Source: Mycolicibacter sinensis
Lineage (GTDB): Bacteria; Actinomycetota; Actinomycetes; Mycobacteriales; Mycobacteriaceae
Assembly: GCF_001667945.1 (NCBI RefSeq)
Contig: NZ_LZJK01000155.1
Coordinates: 1-64,000 of the forward strand
DNA length: 64,000 bases
Direction of reading: 5' to 3'
In this document: positions 42,827-51,771 of the stretch, piece by piece
How positions within the stretch are numbered: the stretch's first letter is position 1
Layout: each line of letters opens with the position of its first letter
Notes under the pieces: generated by a model
What the model was told of the DNA's origin: nothing
The model's database searches: none
Seen by the model: the letters and a program-made list of their open reading frames with translations, nothing else
Made by a program: the position numbers and the translations under genes

Positions 42827-43806
42827 CGCCACGGACCGCCGGGTCTCGGCAGCGGGGGAACCGAGAATGGCCTGGTGGGCGCCGAGGCGTCCGCGACCGC
42901 ACGGTTGGGCACCGGACGTTGGGGGGCTGGCCCGGTAGGCACTCTGGGCCGTCCGATCCAGATCGGCTCGGTCGGCGCCGAGGCGGCCCGCACCTCGCGG
43001 TCCAGTTCGGCGTCGACGACCCGCTCGTCGGGCAGCTGGGGCCGGCCCGCGATGGCGTCTTGGAGCCAGAGCTTGGCCTGCACCACCGGGCGTCGCAGCC
43101 GCCGTTCCCGCTCCAGCGCGCGCCGCATCCGCTCCCGGCTGCCCAGGTAGCGCCAGCGGGCCCACGGCGCATGCGGCCGGGACAGCCGGATTGCACCGAT
43201 CACCAGCAGCGGGAAGAAGAACATCCCGATCAGCCCGGTCCAGACCTTGCCCTTCAACAGCACCACCACACCCAGCGGCAGCGCCATCACCAACCCGGCG
43301 AACACCCCGGTGCGGATCAGCAGCGAGGACGTGTCATGCCACGCCGACAGCAGAAACGTCAAGGGGTGAAAGCCCAGCACCAGCAGGCCGGTCACCGCGG
43401 CAGCGGCGAATACCGCGTCCACCGAGGCGCGCCCGTCCTCCTCCCAGTACACGTCGGATAGGTGCAGGATCAGCGCGTACTCGTCGAGCACCAGCGCCGC
43501 GCCGATCCCGAAGGCGATCGCCGACAGGCTGAACGCCGGTTCGTGCCCGTGCGGTCCCGCCGCCACCAATGTCACCCCGGCGACCATCACCAACACCACC
43601 CCGAACACCACGTGGTGGATGTGCTTGGAACCGATGTGCACGTTGCGCGGCTGCCACCACCGCGGCGCGTCGACGCGCCCAGCGGTGCTGCGGATGTAGC
43701 GGACCACCGAGCGGGTCACCAGAAACGTCACCAGGAACGCGAGCAGGCAGCACAGCAGCGGCAGCCTGCCCCGATCGACGATGTCGTGGCGGAACCATTC
43801 GAGCAC
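42823..43806 (-). CDS. Integral membrane protein (Rv2180c-like), 327 aa
   Basis: Multiple membrane helices (about seven between residues 15 and 210) are followed by a basic, Pro-rich cytoplasmic tail. Conserved loops with His residues (NVHIGSKHIHHVVFG) and acidic loop SDVYWEEDGRASVDA are visible. No enzymatic family is recognised; the position equals Rv2180c. It is divergent from the mannosyltransferase gene (83 bp). Confidence 0.75.
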   Translation of the reverse strand: MLEWFRHDIVDRGRLPLLCCLLAFLVTFLVTRSVVRYIRSTAGRVDAPRWWQPRNVHIGSKHIHHVVFGVVLVMVAGVTLVAAGPHGHEPAFSLSAIAFGIGAALVLDEYALILHLSDVYWEEDGRASVDAVFAAAAVTGLLVLGFHPLTFLLSAWHDTSSLLIRTGVFAGLVMALPLGVVVLLKGKVWTGLIGMFFFPLLVIGAIRLSRPHAPWARWRYLGSRERMRRALERERRLRRPVVQAKLWLQDAIAGRPQLPDERVVDAELDREVRAASAPTEPIWIGRPRVPTGPAPQRPVPNRAVADASAPTRPFSVPPLPRPGGPWR

Positions 43807-43889
43807 CTAATGAAACGTACGCCGTCGTGGCACACCGCGCCCGGACCACCGTCGGTATGGCGTGGGTACCCGATAGGCTGTGCTGCGAC

Positions 43890-45179
43890 ATGAGTACATC
43901 GCGGCCGCCCGACCCGGGCCGTCGGCACGGGGGCGCCGCCGTTTGGTGGATCTTCGCCCTGCTGGCGATCGGAGCCCTGGGCTACACGACGTGGCGGGCG
44001 CTGGGCAGCACGCCCTATCACATCGACGTCGACGTCTACCGGATGGCCGCACAAGCCTGGCGCGACGGGCAGCCGCTCTACGGCGACGACTGGTTTGCCA
44101 CCCAGATCGACGGCACGGTGCTGCCGTTCACCTATCCCCCGATCGCCGCCGTGTTGTTCGCCCCGCTCACCTGGGTGTCGCTGGGTGCGGGCACCGCCGC
44201 GCTGACGCTGCTGTCGACCCTGCTGCTGGTGGTGTCCATCACCATCGTGCTCAGCGGCCTGGGCGTCGGCGTCGGTCGCGGGAGCGGTCCCCTGTGGTGG
44301 CGCCGGGGCGTGGTGGCCGCGGCGATCGTCGCGGCGGCCATCTGGCTCGACGCCGAACCGATCTGGGCCAACTTCGACTTCGGCCAGGTCAACGCGGTGC
44401 TGATGACGCTGGTGCTGGCCGACTGTGTGCCGCGGCGCACCGCCTGGCCGCGCGGCGCGCTGCTCGGGGTGGCGGTGGCGCTGAAGCTGACCCCGGCAGT
44501 GTTCCTGCTGTATTTCCTGCTGCGCCGCGACGGCCGTGCCGCGGTGACCACGGTGGCGTCGTTTCTGGCGGCGACCCTGGTGGGTTTCGCGCTGGCCTGG
44601 AGCGACTCCTGGCAGTACTGGACGCACACGGTCCGCAACACCGACCGGATCGGCGGGGCGACGCTGAACACCAACCAGAACCTGGCCGGCGCGCTGGCCC
44701 GGCTGCCGCTGGGCGAACATCAGCGCTCTGCGCTGTGGCTGGTGGGTTGCCTGCTGGTCCTGGCGCTGACCGTGTGGGCGGCCCGCCGGGTGCTGAACTG
44801 GGGCGCTGCCGGGGCGCCGACGTGCGCGCTGGTCTGCGTGGCGCTGTTCGGGCTGGTGGTGTCCCCGGTGTCGTGGTCACACCACTGGGTGTGGATGCTG
44901 CCGACGGTGGTGGTCACCGGGGTGCTGGCCTACCGGCACCGGGCGATCGCGCTGGGCGTGCTCAGCGCACTGGGGGTGGCGCTGATGCTGCGCAGTCCGA
45001 TCGAGTTGTTGCCCGAGCATCATGAGGCCGGCGCGGCGTGGTGGCGTCAATTGGCCGGGACATCGTATGTGTGGTGGGCGCTGGCGGTGATCGTCACCGC
45101 CGGTGCGTCGCTGGGTCGTGGCCGCCCGGCGGCCCCGGATCAGCCGGCGGCGGTTTCCGGAAACCGGGCGACCGGCTGA
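43890..45179 (+). CDS. Alpha-(1->2)-mannosyltransferase, GT87 type (Rv2181-like), 429 aa
   Basis: A GT-C membrane mannosyltransferase that adds alpha-(1->2) branches to lipomannan/lipoarabinomannan. About ten membrane helices. The active-site loop with acidic residues (PYHIDVDVYRMAAQAW) follows the first helix, and FTYPPIAAVLFAPL, FGQVNAVLM, GVAVALKLTPAVFLLYFLL and NTNQNLAGAL are GT87 hallmarks. Start ATG 43890. Its last 40 bp overlap the end of the convergent acyltransferase gene. Confidence 0.9.
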   Translation: MSTSRPPDPGRRHGGAAVWWIFALLAIGALGYTTWRALGSTPYHIDVDVYRMAAQAWRDGQPLYGDDWFATQIDGTVLPFTYPPIAAVLFAPLTWVSLGAGTAALTLLSTLLLVVSITIVLSGLGVGVGRGSGPLWWRRGVVAAAIVAAAIWLDAEPIWANFDFGQVNAVLMTLVLADCVPRRTAWPRGALLGVAVALKLTPAVFLLYFLLRRDGRAAVTTVASFLAATLVGFALAWSDSWQYWTHTVRNTDRIGGATLNTNQNLAGALARLPLGEHQRSALWLVGCLLVLALTVWAARRVLNWGAAGAPTCALVCVALFGLVVSPVSWSHHWVWMLPTVVVTGVLAYRHRAIALGVLSALGVALMLRSPIELLPEHHEAGAAWWRQLAGTSYVWWALAVIVTAGASLGRGRPAAPDQPAAVSGNRATG

Positions 45180-45874
45180 GCCGTTGCCCCATCTTGTTGC
45201 GGGGCACCGTTTTTCAGACTGGCCGCGTAGATGTCGACGTACTCCTGACCGGACAGGCCCATCAGTTCGTAGATCACCTCGTCGGTCACGGCCCGCTCGA
45301 TGAAGCGGTTGTCGGCCATCCCGTCGAAGCGGGAGAAGTCCATCGGCTTGCCGAAACGGACCGTGACCCGGCCGAACCGGAGCATCTTGGTGCCCGGCGG
45401 GTTGACCACGTTGGTTCCGATCATGGCGACCGGAATCACCGGGACGCCGGTGTGCAGCGCGAGCCGGGCCAGGCCGGTCTTGCCTTTGTACAACCTGCCG
45501 TCGGGGGAACGGGTGCCCTCGGGGTAGATGCCCAGCAGCTTGCCCTCGTTGAGGATCCGTTCGGCGGTGGTCAGCGCCGCCTGCGCGGCGTCGGCGTTGG
45601 TGCGGTCGATGGGCACCTGCCCGACCGCGGTGTAGAACCAGCGGGTGAACCAGCCCTTGATCCCGGTGCCGGTGAAATATTCGGACTTGGCCAGGAAGGT
45701 GATCCGGCGGCGCACCACCAGCGGCAGGTAGAAGCTGTCCATGACGGCCAGGTGATTACTGGCCAGGATCACCGCACCCTCATCGGGGATGTTCTCCAAT
45801 CCCTCGACTTTGGGACGGCCGATCAAGGCCAGCAAGGGGCCTAGTAGTACGTACTTGAACAGCCAATACCACAT
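45140..45874 (-). CDS. 1-acyl-glycerol-3-phosphate acyltransferase-like protein (Rv2182c-like), 244 aa
   Basis: PlsC/AGPAT fold: motif 1 is ASNHLAVMD (the family NHxxxxD), motif 3 YPEGTRSPDGRLYKGKTG, and VPVIPVAMIGTN is motif 4. An N-terminal hydrophobic helix likely anchors it to the membrane. The start is ATG at 45874 with GGAGGGG upstream; upstream ATGs are weaker. Acts in phospholipid synthesis or remodelling. Confidence 0.92.
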   Translation of the reverse strand: MWYWLFKYVLLGPLLALIGRPKVEGLENIPDEGAVILASNHLAVMDSFYLPLVVRRRITFLAKSEYFTGTGIKGWFTRWFYTAVGQVPIDRTNADAAQAALTTAERILNEGKLLGIYPEGTRSPDGRLYKGKTGLARLALHTGVPVIPVAMIGTNVVNPPGTKMLRFGRVTVRFGKPMDFSRFDGMADNRFIERAVTDEVIYELMGLSGQEYVDIYAASLKNGAPQQDGATAQPVARFPETAAG

Positions 45875-46007
45875 GGCCCCTCCCTTCCAACCACGAACAT
45901 CGGCCGTGTTCGCGCCAACTTTACCGACCATGCGTGGCTACGGCCACACGGTGATTCGTCACACGGACGATTCCCCGGAATTCCTTAGGTTGCTTGGTTT
46001 TCAGGGC

Positions 46008-46379
46008 TCAGTGCTCGACGGTGACCGGGATGTGCTGGTAGCCGGACCGCGTCGGTGCACCCCCGTCGCCGCCGGGGGGCGGGCCGCCGGGCGGGCTCGG
46101 CGGCTCACCGGTCTCACCGACCACCGCCCGGATCACCTCGAACAACGCGACACTGTGATCGGCGATGACGGTGAGCAACGGGTGTTCTTCGCCGGTCACC
46201 AACGCCGCCAGCGCACACACCGGGCACCACACCTGCTGACACTTGCCCGGACCGTCACCGGACGCCGCCAAGAGCGCCGCCGCCCGCACCGCCGGGTCGA
46301 GACGGTCCAGAATCGCCTGGGCAAGCTTGCGCAACTCGGGTCCCAATTCACCCAGATCGGGGTGCGCGCCAGCGCTCAA
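46008..46379 (-). CDS. Conserved actinobacterial protein with Cys motif (Rv2183c-like), 123 aa
   Basis: A helical N-terminal half ends in the conserved cluster GKCQQVWCPVCALAAL with three Cys, which could bind a metal. The C-terminus is Pro/Gly-rich. Start is a TTG overlapping the stop of the ArsA-like gene, with GGAGG upstream; that gives 123 aa, close to the M. tuberculosis protein. Function unknown, probably linked to the ATPase gene by coupling. Confidence 0.75.
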   Translation of the reverse strand: MSAGAHPDLGELGPELRKLAQAILDRLDPAVRAAALLAASGDGPGKCQQVWCPVCALAALVTGEEHPLLTVIADHSVALFEVIRAVVGETGEPPSPPGGPPPGGDGGAPTRSGYQHIPVTVEH

Positions 46380-47665
46380 CGTCGCGCCTCCTCGTCCCTG
46401 CTCACCGGCCACACCTGGGGGTCCGGCCGGAAACGCACCGTCAACTCGCTGCCCCGCAACGTTGCGTCCAAAACCGTGCATCGCCGCAGCACCGACGCCA
46501 GCCGAACTCGGCGTCTGGTGCCGCCGGCACCGATGATCAAGTCGTCACCGGACCGCCCCAGGCTGAGCGAACCGGAGTCGACCTGGGGCAACTCTAGCCG
46601 CAATCGGTACACCGCCCCCAGTCCGGAACCCGACTCCCGGTCGACAACCGGGCGTAGGGGTCCCGGCGGCGCCGACCCGTCGCGGCGTCGGCTGCTCTCG
46701 AGGAGTTCGGCCAGCGCTTTGGGTCCGATCGGTTCCCCCGCCAGGTGGGGTACCAGCACCATCGCCACGTCGCCGATGGCGCGATCCAACTCGTCGAGGA
46801 CGCCGTGCTGTTCGCGGATCCGCTCGGCGTACCAGTCGAACGCCGGATGGGCGGGCAGATTGGTGTAGACGTACGAATCATCTTGCAACAAAATCTGATT
46901 CACGATCAGCTCATCGACGCGCACGCCTGTCAGGGCCAGCGTCCCCAGGGTCCGTACGGCTTCGGCGGCCACCACGCGCTCAGCGGTCAGCACCAGGTGC
47001 GCCCCGACCAGCGCCTCGTCGGTCAGCAGCGCGGCAAGCCGCTCGGCGGCACCATTGACTCGCTCGATCAGCTCGACCAATGCGGCCGACCTGTCCTCGG
47101 CCGCACTGAGTCTGCGGTGCCTCGGCCAGGACCGCTCCGCATACAGCGCCACCGTGGCGGGCAGCGTCAGCATCCGCATGGCGTCGGCGGTGGACGCGCA
47201 GTCGACGACGACCCGGTCCCACCGGCCGCTGCCGGCCAGTTCGCCGACCTCGTGCAGGCCGAGCACCTCCTGGACGCCGGGAAGCGCCGAAAGCTCTTCG
47301 GGGGCAAGATCTCCCAGATCCGACTCGGGGAATCGCTCGGACAGCACCACGACGACTTCAGCCCAGTGCGCCTCGAGCAACGCCAGGGTGTCCAAGGCCA
47401 GCACGTCAAGCCGGCCGGGACCGGCGTCGTCGAGCCCCACCGAAACCAGATCACGGCCACCACTGGGCGCCACCGTCACACCGAGCACGTCACCGACCGA
47501 ATGCGCCTGGTCGGTGGAGATCAACAGCACCCGGTTGCCGGCGCGGGCTTCCGCGACGGCAGTCGCCGCGGCCAGTGTGGATTTGCCCACGCCGCCTTTG
47601 CCGACGAACAGACTGATCGGCGCCACCGGGAGCACTGTGGGCGTTCCTGCCTCAGGCGGCCTCAC
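46376..47665 (-). CDS. ArsA/GET3-family ATPase (Rv2184c-like), 429 aa
   Basis: SIMIBI-class ATPase. Deviant P-loop LFVGKGGVGKSTLAAA, switch I STDQAHSVGDVL (DQAHS in place of DPAHS), and VVVDCASTADAMRML resembling switch II. The C-terminal part (about 335-415) is beta-rich like the HSP20-like ArsA C-domain of actinobacterial homologues. The arsenite-binding Cys residues are not evident, so arsenic resistance is unlikely. It overlaps the SRPBCC gene by 4 bp and belongs to a four-gene minus-strand operon. Confidence 0.85.
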   Translation of the reverse strand: MRPPEAGTPTVLPVAPISLFVGKGGVGKSTLAAATAVAEARAGNRVLLISTDQAHSVGDVLGVTVAPSGGRDLVSVGLDDAGPGRLDVLALDTLALLEAHWAEVVVVLSERFPESDLGDLAPEELSALPGVQEVLGLHEVGELAGSGRWDRVVVDCASTADAMRMLTLPATVALYAERSWPRHRRLSAAEDRSAALVELIERVNGAAERLAALLTDEALVGAHLVLTAERVVAAEAVRTLGTLALTGVRVDELIVNQILLQDDSYVYTNLPAHPAFDWYAERIREQHGVLDELDRAIGDVAMVLVPHLAGEPIGPKALAELLESSRRRDGSAPPGPLRPVVDRESGSGLGAVYRLRLELPQVDSGSLSLGRSGDDLIIGAGGTRRRVRLASVLRRCTVLDATLRGSELTVRFRPDPQVWPVSRDEEARR

Positions 47666-48099
47666 TCAGCCTCGGCTCGTTTCTTCAGGTCCTTCAGCGC
47701 CGTGTCGGTCAATCGCCGCTCCGCCTTGCGTTTGAGCAGACCGATCATCGGAATCATCAGATCCACCGACAGCTCGTAAACGACCTCGGTCCCAGATCCC
47801 TTGGGCGCCAAGCGGTATTCGCCTTCCAGAGCTTTCAGCAGCGAACTGGAGACCAAGGACCAGCGCACCGAGCGACGGTCGGGCGCCCAGTCGTACTCGA
47901 GCACCATGGTGTCTTTGAGCACCGCCGCGTCCAGCACCAGCCGGGCCACCTTGGGGTACCCGTCGGAGTCGGTTTCGAGCACCTCGGCCTCGGTGTATTC
48001 CGACACCCAGTCGGGGTAGGCACCGATGTCGGCGATCACCTTCATCACCGTGCCCGGATCTGCCGCGATGAAGATGGTCTGAGCTGTCTTGTCCGCCAC
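47662..48099 (-). CDS. SRPBCC-fold lipid/polyketide-binding-type protein (Rv2185c-like), 145 aa
   Basis: START/Bet v1-like layout: MADKTAQTIFIAADPGTVMKVIADIGAYPDWVSEYTEAEVLE is the typical first strand-helix-strand of polyketide cyclase/SRPBCC proteins. Ligand unknown. First gene of a possible operon with the ArsA-like ATPase (4-bp overlap). Confidence 0.88.
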   Translation of the reverse strand: MADKTAQTIFIAADPGTVMKVIADIGAYPDWVSEYTEAEVLETDSDGYPKVARLVLDAAVLKDTMVLEYDWAPDRRSVRWSLVSSSLLKALEGEYRLAPKGSGTEVVYELSVDLMIPMIGLLKRKAERRLTDTALKDLKKRAEAE

Positions 48100-48189
48100 C
48101 TGGTTACTTCCCTAACTCGTTCCCGCCTGCCACCGGCCCTCGGCAGAGACGCTACCTCGCCGCACCGCGTGCCCGCCCGTTCCGCCCGG

Positions 48190-48585
48190 TCAGCTCACGG
48201 CGGTCGGCGCGACGCCCACCGGCCGGGACCGCTCGAGGCGGGCTTTCACCTCGAAGGCCATCCGCTTGCCGGCCACCCGGCGCCGGTGAACCAACTTCGG
48301 CAGGTTCATCCGGGCCAGCTGGCGGCCGGTCACGCCGGTGGGCTCAGCGTGCAGGAAGTAGTGCAGCATCACCCCGTCGAGCACCGGATCCAGCCAGATC
48401 TCCATGGTGCCGGTCAGCGGTCCGCTCACCGTCCATCGGACGCCCTTTTCGGCGCGGTCCTCGACCACGTGAAGCTGCAGGTCCGGCCACCACCGTCGCC
48501 AACTCGACCGGTCGGCGACCACAGCGCCGACCTGCGCGCCGGGTGCGGCGATGAACGTCTCGTCGGCAACCTGGATACTGTTCAT
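48190..48585 (-). CDS. SRPBCC-fold protein (Rv2186c-like), 131 aa
   Basis: A second SRPBCC-type protein: VADETFIAAPGAQVGAVVADRSSWRRWWPDLQLHVVED opens with the family pattern. It ends in a basic amphipathic helix (RRRVAGKRMAFEVKARLERSR). Likely a paralogue of its neighbour. Divergent from fadD15 (153 bp between starts), 90 bp before the next gene. Confidence 0.82.
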   Translation of the reverse strand: MNSIQVADETFIAAPGAQVGAVVADRSSWRRWWPDLQLHVVEDRAEKGVRWTVSGPLTGTMEIWLDPVLDGVMLHYFLHAEPTGVTGRQLARMNLPKLVHRRRVAGKRMAFEVKARLERSRPVGVAPTAVS

Positions 48586-48738
48586 CGCCCCAGCTTCACA
48601 TATGCCGCCGTGCGCGCGGAACGCCCCGGGTGCGCAGCCGCGTTCTGCGCGGCCGTGGCAGTGAACGCCGTCACACCCGCCGTCGGGCGCCGACTAGGCT
48701 GGGCACACCGACAGCTGGCTGCCAAGAGAGGTCATCGC

Positions 48739-50541
48739 ATGCGTGAGTTCAGTGTTCCCGCGCCGTTCACCGTCGAGGAGCACGACAACGTCGCCGCGGT
48801 CGTCTTCGAACACGAACGCGACCATCCCGACTACGTCATCTACCAGCGCCTCGTCGACGGGGCGTGGACCGATGTGACCTGCGCCGCCGCGGCCGCACAC
48901 ATCCGTTCGGCCGCACTGGGTCTGATCGCCCACGGCGTGGCGGCCGGGGACCGGGTGGTGATCTTCTCGGCGACCCGGTACGAGTGGGCCATCCTGGACT
49001 TCGCGATCCTGTCGATCGGCGCGGTGACCGTGCCGATCTATGAGACGTCGTCGGCGGAGCAGGTGCGCTGGGTGATGGAGGACTCCAGCGCGGTGCTGGC
49101 GTTCGCCGAAACCGACGCCCACGCCCAGATGGTCAACGAACTCGCCGGCGAGCTGCCAGCGCTGCGACGGGTGCTGACCATCGACGGGTCGGGTGCCAAG
49201 GCGCTCGACGAACTCGCCGAGGCCGGCGCCGGCGGCGACCCGGCGCAGGTCACCGCGCGCCTCAACGCGCTGAAGGCCACCGACCCGGCCACCCTGATCT
49301 ACACCTCGGGCACCACCGGGCGCCCCAAGGGTTGCGAGCTCACCCACTCCAACCTGATCTACGAGGTGCGCGGCACCAAGGCCGCGCTGCCGACCCTGCT
49401 GGGGCCCGGCCAGCGGCTGCTGATCTTCCTGCCGCTGGCCCATGTGCTGGCCCGCGCCCTGACCCTGGCGGCCTTCACCAACCGGGTCACGGTCGGGTTC
49501 ACCAGTGACATCAAGAATCTGGTGCCGATGTTCTCGGTGTTCAAGCCGACCGTGGTGGTGTCGGTGCCCCGGGTGTTCGAGAAGGTCTACAACACCGCGG
49601 CGCAGAACGCCGCCAACGACGGCAAGGGCCGGATCTTCGAGATGGCCGCCCAGACCGCGGTGGACTGGAGCGAGGCCACCGACCGCGGCGGGCCCGGGCT
49701 GCTGTTGCGCGCCAAGCACGCGCTGTTCGACCGGCTGGTCTATCACAAGCTGCGTGCGGCGCTGGGCGGCGACTGCCGTGCCTCGGTGTCCGGCGGTGCG
49801 CCGCTGGGTGAACGACTGGGCCATTTCTACCGCGGTGTCGGACTGTCCATCTACGAGGGCTACGGCCTGACCGAGACCACCGCCGCCGTCACCGTCAACC
49901 CGGTCGGCGGGATGAAGGTCGGGACCGTCGGAAAACTGGTGCCGGGCAACAGCATGCGCATCGCCGACGACGGTGAGTTGCTGGTGCGCGGTGGGGTGGT
50001 GTTCAGCGGCTACTGGCGCAACGAGCAGGCCACCGCCGAGGCGTTCTCCGACGGCTGGTTCCGGACCGGCGATCTGGCCGACATCGACGACGAGGGCTAC
50101 CTGAAGATCACCGGCCGCAAGAAGGAGATCATCGTCACCGCCGGCGGAAAGAACGTCGCTCCCGCGGTGCTCGAGGACCAGCTGCGTGCCCACCCGCTGA
50201 TCAGCCAGGCGATGGTCGTCGGTGACGCGCGGCCGTTCATCGGGGCGCTGATCACCATCGACCCGGAAGCCATCGAGGGCTGGAAGCAGCGCAACAGCAA
50301 GGCCAGCGCCGCCACCGCCGCGGATCTGGCCTCCGACCCCGACCTGATCGCCGAGGTGGACGCGGCGGTCAAGCAGGCCAATCTGGCGGTGTCGCACGCC
50401 GAGTCCATCCGCAAGTTCTCGATCCTGCCGGTCGACTTCACCGAGGCCACCGGTGAGCTGACGCCGACGCTGAAGGTCAAGCGCAAGGTGGTCGCCGAGA
50501 AGTACGCCGATGCGATCGAGGCGATCTACGCCAAGGACTGA
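48739..50541 (+). CDS. fadD15: Long-chain fatty-acyl-CoA/AMP ligase FadD15, 600 aa
   Basis: ANL-superfamily enzyme activating fatty acids through acyl-AMP. P-loop-like LIYTSGTTGRPKGCELTH, YEGYGLTETTAA, GWFRTGDLADIDDEGYLKITGRKKEIIVTAGGKNVAP and a C-terminal Lys (KVKRKVVAEKYADAI). The order and length match M. tuberculosis FadD15, an acyl-CoA synthetase. Start ATG 48739 with AGAGAGG. Converges with pimB'. Confidence 0.94.
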   Translation: MREFSVPAPFTVEEHDNVAAVVFEHERDHPDYVIYQRLVDGAWTDVTCAAAAAHIRSAALGLIAHGVAAGDRVVIFSATRYEWAILDFAILSIGAVTVPIYETSSAEQVRWVMEDSSAVLAFAETDAHAQMVNELAGELPALRRVLTIDGSGAKALDELAEAGAGGDPAQVTARLNALKATDPATLIYTSGTTGRPKGCELTHSNLIYEVRGTKAALPTLLGPGQRLLIFLPLAHVLARALTLAAFTNRVTVGFTSDIKNLVPMFSVFKPTVVVSVPRVFEKVYNTAAQNAANDGKGRIFEMAAQTAVDWSEATDRGGPGLLLRAKHALFDRLVYHKLRAALGGDCRASVSGGAPLGERLGHFYRGVGLSIYEGYGLTETTAAVTVNPVGGMKVGTVGKLVPGNSMRIADDGELLVRGGVVFSGYWRNEQATAEAFSDGWFRTGDLADIDDEGYLKITGRKKEIIVTAGGKNVAPAVLEDQLRAHPLISQAMVVGDARPFIGALITIDPEAIEGWKQRNSKASAATAADLASDPDLIAEVDAAVKQANLAVSHAESIRKFSILPVDFTEATGELTPTLKVKRKVVAEKYADAIEAIYAKD

Positions 50542-50561
50542 GCCGGCCCGGGTGTCACGGC

Positions 50562-51704
50562 TTAGGCCCGCAGCAGGTCGGCCATCCGCCCGGCCAGCGT
50601 GTCCCAGCGCCAGTGACTGGTCACCCAGTCGCGTCCGGCGGCGCCCATCGCGGCAGCACGGTCCGGGTCGGCGAGCAGTCCGCTGACGGCGTCAGCGATT
50701 GCGGCGACCGACCGGCCGTCGACCACCCGCCCGGTCCGGTTGTCCAGCACGGTCTCCGGGGCGCCACCGGAGCGACCGGCGACGACCGGGACACCGGCCG
50801 CTGAGGCCTCCAGGAACACGATGCCCAGCCCCTCGACGTCGAGCCCGGCGCCGCGGGTGCGGCACGGCATCGCGAAGACGTCGCCGAGCAGGTAGTAGGC
50901 CGGCAACTCGGCGGCCGGCACGCCGCCGGTGAACGTCACGGCATCGGCCACCCCGCAGTCTGCAGCCAGCTTCCGCAGCTTCTCGGCGTAGGGGCCGCCG
51001 CCGACGATCACCAGCGCGGCCCCGTCTACCCGCTGCCGAATCACCGGTAGCGCCCTGATCAGCATGTCCTGGCCCTTCCGTGGCACCAGCCGCGACACAC
51101 AGACCACCGTGGGCCGCCCGCCCAGCCCGTGCCGGACCCGCAGTTCGGCGCGGGCGCCGGGATCGGGACGGAACCGGTCGGTGTCCACCCCGGGCGGCAG
51201 GTGTTCCAACGCGGCCTCCGGCCCGAACGCCGAGGCGAACCGGCCACGGGTGTAGTGGCTGACGAAGGTAACGGTGTCGCAGGTCTCGCCGATCCGGCGC
51301 AGCACCGAACGGGCCACCGGCAGCATCGACCAGCCGACCTCGTGGCCGTGGGTGCTGGCCAATACCCGGCTGGCGCCCGCGGCGCGGGCCCGCTGCGCCA
51401 GCAACGCCAGCGGGGCGGCCGCGCCGAACCAGACGGTGTCGATGGCCTGTTCGGCGATCAGACCGCGCATCCGGGTGTCGACGGCGCGGCCCGGCAACAT
51501 CAGCGTGCCGGGATGGCGCACCACCCGGTAGTCCGCGGATGTCGCCGCCTCGTCGAAGGCGTCGGCGCCCTTCCATTGCGGCGCATACACCGTCACGTCG
51601 TGGCGTCCGGAGCCGGCGATGCGGCGCACCAGCTCGTCCAGATAGCACTGGATGCCGCCGGGACGCGGCGGAAAATCGTTGGTTACCAGCAGGACCCGGC
51701 TCAC
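50562..51704 (-). CDS. pimB: GDP-mannose-dependent mannosyltransferase PimB', 380 aa
   Basis: GT4-family enzyme adding the second mannose to phosphatidylinositol mannoside on the inner membrane face. LVTNDFPPRPGGIQCYLDELV, THGHEVGWSMLPV, PPGVDTDRFRP, VCVSRLVPRKGQD and the C-terminal donor motif EGLGIVFLEASAAGVPVVAGRSGGAPE are diagnostic. Start GTG 51704. The position equals Rv2188c. Confidence 0.94.
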   Translation of the reverse strand: MSRVLLVTNDFPPRPGGIQCYLDELVRRIAGSGRHDVTVYAPQWKGADAFDEAATSADYRVVRHPGTLMLPGRAVDTRMRGLIAEQAIDTVWFGAAAPLALLAQRARAAGASRVLASTHGHEVGWSMLPVARSVLRRIGETCDTVTFVSHYTRGRFASAFGPEAALEHLPPGVDTDRFRPDPGARAELRVRHGLGGRPTVVCVSRLVPRKGQDMLIRALPVIRQRVDGAALVIVGGGPYAEKLRKLAADCGVADAVTFTGGVPAAELPAYYLLGDVFAMPCRTRGAGLDVEGLGIVFLEASAAGVPVVAGRSGGAPETVLDNRTGRVVDGRSVAAIADAVSGLLADPDRAAAMGAAGRDWVTSHWRWDTLAGRMADLLRA

Positions 51705-51771
51705 TGCAGGGATGCTAGCGCGGTGACGGGTCGGGCCGCCCGCGGCACGACGAGGAACCGGGCAATCAGCG

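Noticed and set aside
45951..45962. GTGATTCGTCAC palindrome upstream of the acyltransferase gene, considered as a CRP site
   Set aside because: Spacer is 4 rather than 6 nt, so it does not fit the CRP consensus.
48694..50397. 567-codon minus-strand frame opposite fadD15
   Set aside because: Translation is His/Gly/Asp-rich shadow sequence; FadD15 on the plus strand is unambiguous.
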